Assembly (NCBI GenBank): GCA_015061625.1
Contig: SUWG01000001.1
Coordinates: forward strand, 194,209-258,208
Reading direction: 5' to 3'
Length of the DNA stretch: 64,000 nt
DNA from: Lentisphaerota bacterium
GTDB lineage: Bacteria > Verrucomicrobiota > Lentisphaeria > Victivallales > Victivallaceae
Shown: positions 18,317 through 27,509 of the stretch, one piece after another
How positions within the stretch are numbered: the stretch's first letter is position 1
Layout of the letters: every line of letters begins with the position of its first letter
Made by a program: the position numbers and the translations under genes
Notes under the pieces: model-generated
What the model saw: the letters and a program-made list of their open reading frames with translations, nothing else
What the model was told of the DNA's origin: nothing
Database searches by the model: none

Positions 18317-20172
18317 GAAAATTCGGCTACCGTGACGGGGTGGATGGCGGCATTCTGGATGATGACCGTTTGCGGATACTTATCCTGGGATTATGCTTTT
18401 TTATCGCCTTTATGGTGCTGATCGGCCGCCTCTATTTCCTGCAGCTGCATCAGGGCGAAGAACACCGGATGCTGATCACCAGACAATCTGAAAGGCGCGT
18501 GCGCATCCCCGGCTTGCGGGGGAGTATCTATTCCGCTGACGGTGAATTGCTCGCCGGTAACCGGCAGGCTTACGATCTGCTCTTTTTCCCTTCGGAAATG
18601 CATCAGGGCAGCCGCCGCGCCACTTCGGAATATATGTATAATTGTGCGGTAACTCTGGCCCGGATACTCAACCGCAGTGAATATCCTTCGGTGGAAGATT
18701 TCGCCCGCCATCTGGTCATTTCCCCCGGTGTGCCGATGACAGTTTTCACGAATCTTTCCACCGTGGAAATCGCGCTGGTCTTTGAAGCTTCACGCCAGAC
18801 CGAGGGTATCGACATCCAGTTTTCCCCGATCCGCTTTTATCCCTGCGGCAGTCACGCTTCCCACATCATCGGCTACGCCCGCAAAGCCGATGCCGCCAAT
18901 GCCGGTGACCGGGAGGAATTCTTTTACTACAACCCTGATATGGAAGGGCGCAGCGGCATTGAAAATGCCTTTGATACCCTCGGTGCCGACGGCACTGTAC
19001 TGGGTTTGCGGGCATTCCCCGGCCGTTCCGTGATCCAGGTCAACAACATCGGTTATGCCCAGCGCGAATTGCTCGGCCGCACCGCCCCGATCCACGGCAA
19101 CGATGTCATTCTCACCATCGACAGCCGCGCCCAACGCCTCGCCGAAGAATTGCTCGGCACATCCACCGGGGCATTTGTGGTGATCGATGCGGATAACGGC
19201 AATATCATCTGTGCGGCAAGTTCACCGCGGATCGACCTCGCCCAATTCTCACCGCGACTGGATCCGGCATACTACCGGGAATTGCTCGATAACCCGGAAA
19301 AACCATTGATCAACCGGGCATTTCAGGCGATCTACCCGCCGGGATCGACGATCAAACCTCTGATGTGTCTGGCGTTTCTGCAAGCCGGGATCGATCCTTA
19401 CGAAATGATCTACTGCCCCGGTGAAAGTGTCATCGGCAATGCCACGATCGGCTGTTCGGCGCACCGCCGTTACGGGGATGATATGGATATGATCAAAGCT
19501 CTGGAAAAATCCTGCAACAACTACATGATCACCCATGCCACTCAAATCGGTCTGACCGCATTATCCGATATGATCCGCCGAGCGGGATTCGGCCGCAAAA
19601 CCGGTCTGCCGATCCCGGAAAACAGCGGCACTGCCCCCTCGGATGAGTTGAAAATGCGCCTCTATAAAACTCATTGGAACGTTTACGATACCGCCTTATT
19701 GAGCATCGGTCAGGGCATCATCGCCGTCACTCCGCTGCAGTTGGCGGTCTATTGTGCCGCCATTGCCAACGGCGGCACCGTCTGGAAACCGCAACTGGTC
19801 AGCCGGATCATCGACCACCGGGGCATCACTCATTTTGAAGTGCGTCCGGAAACTGCCGGAAATCTGGAAGTTTCCCCTGAAAATCTGGATATCGTGCGCC
19901 GGGGAATGTTTCAAGTGGTCAATTCTTCCGGCGGTTCCGGCAGAAACGGCAGAGTTGCCGGTTTGCAAGTTTACGGCAAAACCGGTACTGCGGAGGTCGG
20001 TTCCGGGGATAATATACGCAACATCACCCACTTCATCGCCTTTACCACTTACCATGACCGCACCTATGCGCTGGCGATAACTATCGAGGATGGCCGCTCC
20101 GGCGGACGTACCTGCGCCCCGCTGGCGGCAGAATTTTTCAGGCGTTATCTGCTTCCGGCGGAAGAACGTTGA
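18313..20172 (+). CDS. mrdA: Penicillin-binding protein 2 (elongation transpeptidase)
   Basis: 619 residues. An N-terminal membrane anchor (ILILGLCFFIAFMVLIGRLYF) precedes the dimerisation domain with RVRIPGLRGSIYSADG, and a transpeptidase domain carries the active-site SxxK in PGSTIKPLM, the SxN-like SCNNYM and the KTG box YGKTGTAEVG. It cross-links peptidoglycan during side-wall elongation together with RodA and MreC. No rodA lies next to it. Its 3' end overlaps the convergent MATE gene by 35 bases. Confidence 0.95.
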   Translation: MRKFGYRDGVDGGILDDDRLRILILGLCFFIAFMVLIGRLYFLQLHQGEEHRMLITRQSERRVRIPGLRGSIYSADGELLAGNRQAYDLLFFPSEMHQGSRRATSEYMYNCAVTLARILNRSEYPSVEDFARHLVISPGVPMTVFTNLSTVEIALVFEASRQTEGIDIQFSPIRFYPCGSHASHIIGYARKADAANAGDREEFFYYNPDMEGRSGIENAFDTLGADGTVLGLRAFPGRSVIQVNNIGYAQRELLGRTAPIHGNDVILTIDSRAQRLAEELLGTSTGAFVVIDADNGNIICAASSPRIDLAQFSPRLDPAYYRELLDNPEKPLINRAFQAIYPPGSTIKPLMCLAFLQAGIDPYEMIYCPGESVIGNATIGCSAHRRYGDDMDMIKALEKSCNNYMITHATQIGLTALSDMIRRAGFGRKTGLPIPENSGTAPSDELKMRLYKTHWNVYDTALLSIGQGIIAVTPLQLAVYCAAIANGGTVWKPQLVSRIIDHRGITHFEVRPETAGNLEVSPENLDIVRRGMFQVVNSSGGSGRNGRVAGLQVYGKTGTAEVGSGDNIRNITHFIAFTTYHDRTYALAITIEDGRSGGRTCAPLAAEFFRRYLLPAEER

Positions 20173-21532
20173 ATTTTTCCTTGCGCAACACACGGCAGTA
20201 GAGCCAGAGGATACCGGCAGTATTGATGACCCAGGTCACCGGATAACTGATGAGAATGGTTTCCAGAGTCGGATACCAGAGGAAAACCGTGTAAAGCCAC
20301 ACCACCCGCAACACACAAACGCAGAAAAGCGTGAATATCGTCGGTGATACCGAGTGCCCCATGCCCCGCAAGGCACCGGTCAGAGTTTCCATGACCGCAC
20401 AGACAAAGAGCAGTGGCAATGTGCAGTAAAATCTTCTCATGCCGATATCGATAACTTCCGGATCGGTATTGAATATGGCCAGCATACTTCTGCCGCAGGT
20501 CAGCAATATGATACTGACTGTCACCGCCCACAAAGTAACCAGAGTATTGCAGATGGTCACACTGCGTTTGACCCGGTCAAAATTTTTCGCACCGTAATTC
20601 TGACCGACAAAACTTACCACCGCCTGACCGATGGCGGCATGGGAAACGAAACTGAGCATTTCCAGCGTGCCGCCGGCAGTCACTCCGGCGATCGCCACAC
20701 TGCCGAATTTATTGATCGATGATTGGATAAGAATATTGGAAAGAGAAAAACATGATGCCTGAAAGCCCGCCGGCAGACCGATCCAGAGCAATTCCCGCAT
20801 ATTTTTCCATTTGAAACGCAAATTCTGCCATTTGAAACGGCATGGGCCGCGCATTTTGTAAAGCACCCGCAGAACCAGAATACCGGCGATACCCTGCGAT
20901 ATGATCGTAGCAGTCGCCACCCCGGCGACATCCCAGTGGCAGACGATCACAAAGAACAAATTGAATAACACGTTGATGATCCCGGCGACCAGCAGAAAGT
21001 AAAACGGCCGGGTGGTATCTCCCATCGCCCGCAGCACAGCACTGCCGAAGTTGTAGAGCATGACCATCGGCATTCCGCCGAAAAATATCCACATATAAAG
21101 TGCCGCCATATCCAGGATATCTTCCGGAGTGCCCATTAATTGCAACAGCGGTTTGGCAAAAGCGATGCCGACTCCGGCGAGGAATGCGCCGCCGCCCAGA
21201 CTGGTCATGATCGCCGTATGCACGGTGCGGGAAGTATCTTTGCGGCTCTGTTCGCCCAGATAACGGGCGACCAATACGTTGGTACCGACCGATAAACCGA
21301 TGAAAATATTGATGAGCAGCATGGTCAGTGAAGCCGTCGCCCCCACTGCCGCCAATGCTTTATGGGATGAAAAGCGGCCGACCACGATCAAATCCGCCGA
21401 ATGGAAAAGCATCTGCAGTACACCGGAAATGATCAACGGTATAACGAAACGGATGATCTGCCACAACAGCGGCCCGTGACACATATCGACCTGATAAGAA
21501 TCCCGGCCGGAAAAGCCGCTCACTTTTGCCAT
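20138..21532 (-). CDS. MATE family multidrug efflux transporter
   Basis: 464 residues with twelve predicted membrane helices in two similar halves; family stretches include FVIPLIISGVLQMLFHSADLI and FSLSNILIQSSINKFG with QNYGAKNFDRVKRS. It is a cation-coupled exporter of drugs or metabolites in the inner membrane. The ATG at 21532 is chosen because AAGGGTG precedes it; the TTG at 21550 has no good site. It overlaps mrdA at the 3' end. It lies 86 bases downstream of the RND permease gene in the same direction but may have its own transcript. Confidence 0.9.
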   Translation of the reverse strand: MAKVSGFSGRDSYQVDMCHGPLLWQIIRFVIPLIISGVLQMLFHSADLIVVGRFSSHKALAAVGATASLTMLLINIFIGLSVGTNVLVARYLGEQSRKDTSRTVHTAIMTSLGGGAFLAGVGIAFAKPLLQLMGTPEDILDMAALYMWIFFGGMPMVMLYNFGSAVLRAMGDTTRPFYFLLVAGIINVLFNLFFVIVCHWDVAGVATATIISQGIAGILVLRVLYKMRGPCRFKWQNLRFKWKNMRELLWIGLPAGFQASCFSLSNILIQSSINKFGSVAIAGVTAGGTLEMLSFVSHAAIGQAVVSFVGQNYGAKNFDRVKRSVTICNTLVTLWAVTVSIILLTCGRSMLAIFNTDPEVIDIGMRRFYCTLPLLFVCAVMETLTGALRGMGHSVSPTIFTLFCVCVLRVVWLYTVFLWYPTLETILISYPVTWVINTAGILWLYCRVLRKEKFNVLPPEADNA

Positions 21533-21618
21533 ATTATCCACACCCTTCAAAAAAATTCTGTTGTGCCGCCCTTACCGGGGTGACACAACAGATAAAATAC
21601 ATCTGCGTAAAAACAAAA

Positions 21619-24600
21619 TCAAGCCTGTTTTCTGAATATTGCAGTTAACTTCTGCAAAATATTCTTTTTCCCTTTTTCCGGAACAAAGAGAAAGTATAAA
21701 GCGGGAATAACGTACAACGTAAGCAGTGATGATATGGTCAATCCGCCAACCACGCCGACCCCGCAACTGGAACGCAGTTCCGACCCCAAACCGGTGCCGA
21801 ATGCCATCGGCAGCATACCCGCCACCGCCGCAATACTGGTCATCACGATCGGCCGGAATTTTTCCTGCACTGCGATCAGCATCGCCTCATGCGGATCGAT
21901 ACCGTTTTTCTGTTGCACACCGCATTCATCAAGGATCAGAATGGCGTTATTCACCACGATACCGATCATCATCACGCCGCCCAGCAGCCCCATCATCGAC
22001 ATCGACATTCCGAAACAGTAAAGCGTCAGATACATTCCGAGAAAACCCAGCGGCACAGTGAACATGATCAGCAACGGTTTTATCCATGATTCCATGATCC
22101 CGGCGATCAGCAGATAGGTGAGCAACGCCGCCAGAGCGATGACCCGGATGAATTCTTTGGCCGTTTCATTCATCATTTCCACACTGCCGCTCATGCGGAC
22201 GGAGTATCCCGGCGGCAGCACACTTAATACTTCCTGTTCGATGCGCCGGGAAACATCACCCAGCGCATAGCCCGGAGCCGTATTGGCATAGAGCCACATC
22301 GTGCGCACCTTGTCGTAACGGTTGATAACCACCGGGCGCGCCTCTTCCACGATATCCGCCAGCACTTCCGTACCCAGCGGATTATTGTCCTTGACTGCCG
22401 CCGCCGTCTGGCGCAACTGGACATCTCCGGTTTCCCGGCGGTTGCGCAAACGGATATCAAAGGTGCGTGACCCCATGCGGTAGTCGCCCACTTCAATACC
22501 GTCAAGCGAACCGAGCAGATAACGGTACAACTCTTCAGAAGTCATCCCCAGATTCTGCAAGATCGTGCGGTCGGGAATGATGCTGATATTGGTTTTGCGT
22601 TCCCGGCGTGAGGAGTCGAGGTCGCGCACCATACCGGTACCCGGCAGGATCTCCATCACCCGCTGTTCCGCCTGTTCCAGCACTTCCAGATCCGGCCCGT
22701 TGATCACACACCTTATTTCTGCGCCACTGCCGCCGAAAGTTGCCGGTATGGATAAGGTTATCAGGCAGTTGTCAAGGTAACTTAATTCCTCCCGGAGCAA
22801 GGCCTGCAATTCATAAATGGTTTGAGTGCGTTCATTTTTGCCGGTGGTTTTGATGTTGATCTGCCCCAGATAGACTGCCGTGCCGACCTGACCGCGGCTG
22901 GAATTGGAAGTACCGACAGAAACTGACATACCGGTAATGAATCCGCCGTTTTCTTTGCCGTACTTTGCTTCCAGTCTGGCGGCGGCTTCCCGGATGAGTC
23001 TTTCGGTGGTTTCCAGATTGTAGGATGTCGGGAATTCAAATTTGATCCGGATCTCGCCCTGATCGCAGTAGGGCAGAAATGACAAACCGACCTGCGGGAT
23101 AACCAATTTCCACACTGCCAGCGAAATTATTACGATCACCAGCAGGAAATTCAGCGGATGACGGGCCACGAATTTGATGCTTCTGCCGAATATCCGGCAG
23201 AGCCAATCATATCCGATATCCCACGGGATGAATAATTTTTCCAGTAAACTCTTCTTCTTTTTTTCACCGTCATATTTTCCCTTGAGCAATACGCACGCCA
23301 GGATCGGGGTCAGAGTAAAACTGATGAAAAGCGAAACCAGTGTCGCCGCCACCATCACTCCGGCAAACGGCACCATCATACTGCCGATACGCGAGGTCAT
23401 CATCATCACCGGCACGAATACCACCACGTTGGTCAATGCACTGGCGGAAACTGCGCCAATAACTTCACCGGTCCCCTTTTCGGCGGCAGTTTTGATATCC
23501 TCTTTGCGTTTGAGGTGGTTGAAAATGTTTTCGATCACCACGATCGAGTTGGTCACCAGCACCCCTACGGAACAGCCCAGCGAAAGCAGGGTCATGATGT
23601 TGAATGAATAATCCAGATAAGCCATTGCCGCAAAGGTCACGACCACCGAGATCGGCATGGAGATCATGACGATAAAGGTCGAGCGCGGATCATGCAGAAA
23701 GAGGAAGAGCAGCACCGCCGTAAGAATGATACCGGTAAGAATACTGCTCCACGCATCATCCACCGAGGCCTGAATGAATTCACCGGAATCTTTGAACCAT
23801 ACCAGTTCCATACCGGTCGGCAATTCGCCTTTGTTTTTCATCTCCTCAAATTTGCGGCGTACCCCGGCGATAACTTCCAAAGCGTTGGCATCGCCCTTTT
23901 TGACGATGTTGAATGTCGCAGCCGGCCGGCCGTTGACAAAAGCCTTGCTGCGCACTTCCCGGCTCTGCAGACGCACTTCTGCAATGTCGCGCAAATAGAC
24001 CCGTTTACCGTCAAAAGTGCCGATCTCCAGATTGCGGATCTCATCCAGCGAGCGGTAATCACCGGCAAAAGTGACGTTTTTTTCCACCTCATCGACCTGA
24101 ATACGGCCCAGCGGACGGCGGATATTATTCTGTTGAAGCCGGGCGACGATGTGGTTGATGTCGATATTCATGGCGGCAAGTTTCGTCCGGTCAAGCAGAA
24201 TGTGTATCTGCATTTCATTGGCACCGTAAACCCGCACTTCACCGACTCCCGGCACGGAAGCGATACGGTCGGCGATCACATCTTCGGCATAGTCGTAAAG
24301 GTCATCCTGCGTGCGGTCACCGACCAGAAATGCCTGAATAACGGTCGTGGCATTGGTGTCGATTTTGCGGATAACGGGTTCTTTGGCCCCATCCGGCAGA
24401 TCTTCCCGGATGCGGTTAAGTGCCTCGCGGATATCCGTGGCGGCAACGTCAACGTCGGTACCCATGACGAATTCCAACTGGATTTGCGCCTGATCTTCCA
24501 TAGCGACACTGGTGATGTGGCGGATGCCGTCAATACTGGAAACGGCATCTTCGATGCGGCGGATGATCTCCGCCTCGATCTCTTCCGGACTGGCTCCCTG

Positions 24601-24753
24601 ATATTCACAGCGCACCAGGATCGTCGGTATCTCCATACTGGGCAGCAGGTCGATACTGATACGTTCATAAAGAGAGGCTCCGATCATGACCAGCACGATG
24701 ATGAATGCGGTCATGGCGATCGGGCGTCGGACAGATAGTGAAGCGATATTCAT
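21619..24753 (-). CDS. RND multidrug efflux permease (HAE1/AcrB-like) with altered proton relay
   Basis: 1044 residues, full family length, two halves each with a membrane-helix bundle and a large periplasmic loop (LPSMEIPTILVRCEYQGAS; EVRVYGANEMQIHI). In the fourth helix, where AcrB has two Asp (LVDDAIVVVEN), this protein has LVTNSIVVIEN: Thr401 and Asn402. In helix ten the AcrB Lys940 position is Asn935 (VVNNAILIL). The proton route therefore differs from AcrB; other RND subfamilies are known to carry similar changes. It follows its adaptor gene with a 3-base gap. No TolC gene is adjacent. Confidence 0.9.
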   Translation of the reverse strand: MNIASLSVRRPIAMTAFIIVLVMIGASLYERISIDLLPSMEIPTILVRCEYQGASPEEIEAEIIRRIEDAVSSIDGIRHITSVAMEDQAQIQLEFVMGTDVDVAATDIREALNRIREDLPDGAKEPVIRKIDTNATTVIQAFLVGDRTQDDLYDYAEDVIADRIASVPGVGEVRVYGANEMQIHILLDRTKLAAMNIDINHIVARLQQNNIRRPLGRIQVDEVEKNVTFAGDYRSLDEIRNLEIGTFDGKRVYLRDIAEVRLQSREVRSKAFVNGRPAATFNIVKKGDANALEVIAGVRRKFEEMKNKGELPTGMELVWFKDSGEFIQASVDDAWSSILTGIILTAVLLFLFLHDPRSTFIVMISMPISVVVTFAAMAYLDYSFNIMTLLSLGCSVGVLVTNSIVVIENIFNHLKRKEDIKTAAEKGTGEVIGAVSASALTNVVVFVPVMMMTSRIGSMMVPFAGVMVAATLVSLFISFTLTPILACVLLKGKYDGEKKKKSLLEKLFIPWDIGYDWLCRIFGRSIKFVARHPLNFLLVIVIISLAVWKLVIPQVGLSFLPYCDQGEIRIKFEFPTSYNLETTERLIREAAARLEAKYGKENGGFITGMSVSVGTSNSSRGQVGTAVYLGQINIKTTGKNERTQTIYELQALLREELSYLDNCLITLSIPATFGGSGAEIRCVINGPDLEVLEQAEQRVMEILPGTGMVRDLDSSRRERKTNISIIPDRTILQNLGMTSEELYRYLLGSLDGIEVGDYRMGSRTFDIRLRNRRETGDVQLRQTAAAVKDNNPLGTEVLADIVEEARPVVINRYDKVRTMWLYANTAPGYALGDVSRRIEQEVLSVLPPGYSVRMSGSVEMMNETAKEFIRVIALAALLTYLLIAGIMESWIKPLLIMFTVPLGFLGMYLTLYCFGMSMSMMGLLGGVMMIGIVVNNAILILDECGVQQKNGIDPHEAMLIAVQEKFRPIVMTSIAAVAGMLPMAFGTGLGSELRSSCGVGVVGGLTISSLLTLYVIPALYFLFVPEKGKKNILQKLTAIFRKQA

Positions 24754-24756
24754 CTC

Positions 24757-25965
24757 TTATTCCTCCGCGGCCGCTCCGGCTTCGGTCAGAAGTGAACCGT
24801 TGTTGATAAAGGTTTGTCCGGTAATGACGAAACGGTGTTCCAGCAAATCCCCGGCATTGAGGATCTCGGCGTAGCCCCGGTCAACGATGCCGCGCCGGAT
24901 CTCCACGCTCTGCGCCCGGTTTTCGCCGTTGATGGTGTAGGCGATGAGAATGTCATTGGCGCGGAGCAGCACGGCGGATTCCGGCAGACCGTAACCTTCT
25001 CTTTCCACCAGAATAATATTCAATTCGCAAAGCATACCGCTGACCAGACCGGTGGATCGCGGCACGGAAATTTTCACTTTGAATGTGCGGCTTTCCGGGT
25101 CGATCGACGGGGCTTTGTAAGTGATCTGACTGCGGGCGACGGCCTGACCGTCACTGCCGGTGAAGTCCACGGCAGTTTCACCGGGAACGACCTGCTCATA
25201 ATAGACGGCACTCAAGAAGCAGATGACTTCCAGCTGATTGTGGTTTTCCAGCCGCAAGATCGGCTGACCGGAAGAAACATATTCGTTTTCTTCGACCATC
25301 GTATCGGTAATGACACAGTCAAAGGGGGCGGTGATGACGGAATCGGCCAGATTTTTCCGGGCGATTTCCAGATTGCTGCGCGCCTGCTGCAACTGGGATT
25401 CGGCATTGGCGACCTCGGCTTCGGCGGCGGTGACTGCGGCTTCGGCGGAAGCGACATCCATTTCGGCCTTTTTGAATTCCGTTTCCATGATTTCAAAGTC
25501 GGCAGTACTGATCGCCTTGTTTTCCAACAGGTTTTTGGCGCGGTTATAGTTGCGCAAGGCCTGTTCCAGAGCGATTTTGGCGATATCTCTGGAAATTCTG
25601 GCGATATTCAATGCGCTTTGCGAACTGGCGAGGGCGGCTTCACGCACTCTGATCTCATCTTCCTTGACCACCACCTGATTTCTCAACACCTGCCGGTCGA
25701 TCTCAAAGAGGACATCACCTTTTTTGACCACATCGCCCTCATCGACCCGGAGTAATTCCAAAGTGCCGCCGATCTTGGCGGAAATGGTGGCAAATTCAAC
25801 CGGTTGTACGGTTCCCTGAACCGGGATACGCATCTGAAAAGTGCGTTTTTCCAACTGCGCCAGAGTTACTCTGGTAGTTTTTTCGCCGGATCGTTCCTGT
25901 TTTTTCTCACAACCGGCGGCAAAGAACAGAATGCCAGCCAGCAGCCACGAATATTTCATAATCAT
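24757..25965 (-). CDS. RND efflux periplasmic adaptor lipoprotein (membrane fusion protein)
   Basis: 402 residues. The signal peptide ends in the lipobox FFAAGC, so it is anchored in the inner membrane by lipid. A lipoyl-type half motif (VKKGDVLFEIDRQ), a long alpha hairpin rich in Ala/Glu/Lys (about residues 105-210) and the returning half (APFDCVITDTMVEENEYV) are followed by a beta-barrel domain. It bridges the permease to an outer-membrane channel. Two near starts (M1 and M3) are possible. It heads the two-gene efflux operon. Confidence 0.9.
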   Translation of the reverse strand: MIMKYSWLLAGILFFAAGCEKKQERSGEKTTRVTLAQLEKRTFQMRIPVQGTVQPVEFATISAKIGGTLELLRVDEGDVVKKGDVLFEIDRQVLRNQVVVKEDEIRVREAALASSQSALNIARISRDIAKIALEQALRNYNRAKNLLENKAISTADFEIMETEFKKAEMDVASAEAAVTAAEAEVANAESQLQQARSNLEIARKNLADSVITAPFDCVITDTMVEENEYVSSGQPILRLENHNQLEVICFLSAVYYEQVVPGETAVDFTGSDGQAVARSQITYKAPSIDPESRTFKVKISVPRSTGLVSGMLCELNIILVEREGYGLPESAVLLRANDILIAYTINGENRAQSVEIRRGIVDRGYAEILNAGDLLEHRFVITGQTFINNGSLLTEAGAAAEE

Positions 25966-26176
25966 TCCCCCATTCTGAAAACATAGTTGGTTTTACCCGC
26001 ATAACGGAGCAAAAAGTTCCATTATTTTATGCGTGCACGGGAAGAGATCGGATTTTTTTGCAAAAAAATTTTAAAATGGTGTCAGAAATATGTTTGCCCC
26101 GACACTATTATCAGCGGAAACATCAAAACGATGTGAAAAAGAAAAACAAAAACAAAAAAAGAAAAGGAAAAAGAAA
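25966..26176. other. Intergenic region between efflux operon and secreted-protein gene
   Basis: About 210 bp holding the divergent control regions. I see no promoter of the usual 17-bp-spaced type for either side. An A-rich purine tract (26134-26175) runs up to the start codon and contains the ribosome-binding site. Confidence 0.4.
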
Positions 26177-26524
26177 ATGAAAAAACTGCTCGCAACTCTC
26201 GCTCTCACCCTGATCGGATCAGCCGCTTTTGCCGGAGCCCAGGGAGGGCCCAAATCCGCTGATGAAAGAGTCAACGCCAACGGTGCCGACCGTTACGAAA
26301 TCGTCTTCAACGGCGGCGAACAGGCCCGCGTGGTGGTTGACGGTGACGGTGATACCGACCTCGACCTCTACATCTACGATGAAAACGGCAATCTGATCAC
26401 CAAAGATGATGACAATACTGATTACTGCATCTGCACCTGGACTCCGAGATGGACCGGTAAATTCATCATCCGTATCGTCAACCGCGGCAGTGTTTACAAC
26501 GCTTACACTCTGCGTACCAACTGA
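26177..26524 (+). CDS. Small secreted protein with PPC-like beta domain
   Basis: 115 residues from the ATG at 26177 (AAGGAAAAAGAAA upstream). A signal peptide (MKKLLATLALTLIGSAAFAG) is followed by one compact beta domain: ARVVVDGDGDTDLDLYIYD, then CICTWTPRWTGKFIIRIVN. The Asp-rich loop and order of strands resemble bacterial pre-peptidase C-terminal (PPC) domains, which here stand alone rather than at the end of a protease. It may bind calcium through the Asp-rich loop. A strong terminator follows. Function unknown. Confidence 0.7.
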   Translation: MKKLLATLALTLIGSAAFAGAQGGPKSADERVNANGADRYEIVFNGGEQARVVVDGDGDTDLDLYIYDENGNLITKDDDNTDYCICTWTPRWTGKFIIRIVNRGSVYNAYTLRTN

Positions 26525-26544
26525 AACTTTCCCCCCCAACACCT

Positions 26545-26581
26545 GCGCTTCACAGCTCCCCGCTGTGGAGCGCGTTTTTTT
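26545..26581 (+). terminator. Rho-independent terminator
   Basis: Stem GCGCTTCACAGC (26545-26556) with GCTGTGGAGCGC (26562-26573), loop TCCCC, then seven T (26575-26581). It ends the small secreted-protein transcript. Confidence 0.9.
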
Positions 26582-26665
26582 GTAACAAAGTCAAGCGGGG
26601 GTACGGGGTGCGGTTTTTCCGCCCGTCGGAATGACTTCCCCAATGCTATTTTGCAAAGCAAAATC

Positions 26666-26704
26666 GGGGTATGGGGCGACAGCCCCATCAAGGGCGACAG
26701 CCCG
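26666..26704 (+). repeat. GGGGTAyGGGG two-hairpin module, copy 1
   Basis: GGGGTATGGGGCGACAGCCCC is one symbol too long to quote whole, so in parts: GGGGTATGGGG, loop CGACA, CCCC; then TCAAGGGCG and CGCCCG-like return. It shares its layout with 26751-26799 and, reversed, 61046-61102. A small hairpin (ATTTTGC/GCAAAAT, 26648-26664) stands before it. Confidence 0.6.
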
Positions 26705-26750
26705 CAAGAGTCGAAACAAACAAAACCCCGGCAGACTGCAAAAATCTACC

Positions 26751-26799
26751 GGGGGTACGGGGGGCAACGCCCCCTGTCAAGGGCGGTGCAAACCGCCCG
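26751..26799 (+). repeat. GGGGTAyGGGG two-hairpin module, copy 2
   Basis: GGGGGTACGGGGGG, loop, CGCCCCC, then TGTCAAGGGCGG, loop, CCGCCCG: two adjacent hairpins joined by TGTCAA, as in the other two copies. The rest of 26582-26822 holds no gene that I can support. Confidence 0.65.
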
Positions 26800-26822
26800 C
26801 CGAGCCGATCCACACTGCGGCC

Positions 26823-26948
26823 TGATTCGTCGCAGTGTGCGGCAAGGTCGCCGTCAAGTCAAGGCGGAGGTTGGGGAGTGTACGACTGTACTCGACCCAA
26901 CCGACGACCGCCGACTTGACAAGAGATTGCCCGCAATGCGACGAATCA
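26823..26948 (+). repeat. Dispersed hairpin element, copy B (overlaps rubrerythrin stop)
   Basis: Outer arms TGATTCGTCGCA (26823-26834) and TGCGACGAATCA (26937-26948); inner arms GTCAAGTC and GACTTGAC; next arms GGTTGGG and CCCAACC; tip GTACGACTGTAC. The last three bases are the stop codon of the minus-strand rubrerythrin gene. Confidence 0.85.
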
Positions 26949-27479
26949 ATAGTTGGTGGCTTCGATTTCGAAGTAAGCTTGGGGGTGCTTGCAGGTCGGG
27001 CAGAGTTCCGGGGCTTTGTCGCCGATGTGAATATGCCCGCAGTTGCGGCATTCCCACCGCTGGGGACCGGTTTTGACGTAAACTTCGCCTTTTTCGAGGT
27101 TTTCGATCAATTTATTGTAGCGGTTTTCGTGACGTTTTTCGATTTCGGCGACGCGGGCGAGCTGACGTGAAAGTTCAGCAAAACCTTCAGCGGCGGCGAC
27201 TTCGGAAAATTCGCGGTACATTTCGGTCCATTCCTCGTGTTCACCGGCGGCGGCGGCTTTCAGGTTATCGAGAGTGGAACCGATACCGTCGAGGGCCTTG
27301 AACCAGAGTTTGGCGTGTTCTTTTTCGTTATTGGCGGTAGCTTCAAAGATGGCGGCGATCTGTTCGTAGCCTTCTTTGCGTGCTTTGGAGGCGAAATAGG
27401 TGTACTTGTTTCTGGCCTGTGATTCACCGGCGAATGCGTACCAGAGATTGGCTTCAGTTTTGCTTCCTTTGAGTTCCAT
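26946..27479 (-). CDS. rbr: Rubrerythrin
   Basis: 177 residues. The N-terminal ferritin-like four-helix domain has the paired iron-binding motifs (GESQARNKYTYFASKA; ANNEKEHAKLW; later AEIEKRHENRYNKL) and the C-terminal rubredoxin-like domain has two CxxC pairs (WECRNCGHIH, LCPTCKHPQAYFE). It reduces hydrogen peroxide in anaerobes using electrons from rubredoxin or an NADH-dependent reductase. It follows the Fur/PerR gene by 30 bases, so peroxide-responsive control is likely. Its stop codon lies inside a dispersed hairpin element. Confidence 0.95.
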   Translation of the reverse strand: MELKGSKTEANLWYAFAGESQARNKYTYFASKARKEGYEQIAAIFEATANNEKEHAKLWFKALDGIGSTLDNLKAAAAGEHEEWTEMYREFSEVAAAEGFAELSRQLARVAEIEKRHENRYNKLIENLEKGEVYVKTGPQRWECRNCGHIHIGDKAPELCPTCKHPQAYFEIEATNY

Positions 27480-27509
27480 AGTTTTTTCCCCTTTTTTGTT
27501 GATTGGATT

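Noticed and set aside
23692..24738. 348-codon frame antisense to the RND permease
   Set aside because: The composition is that of a codon-bias shadow and the permease is full length.
26651..27076. Frame running through the GC-rich modules and hairpin copy B into rubrerythrin
   Set aside because: It crosses three structured repeats and overlaps a certain gene on the other strand; no start signal.
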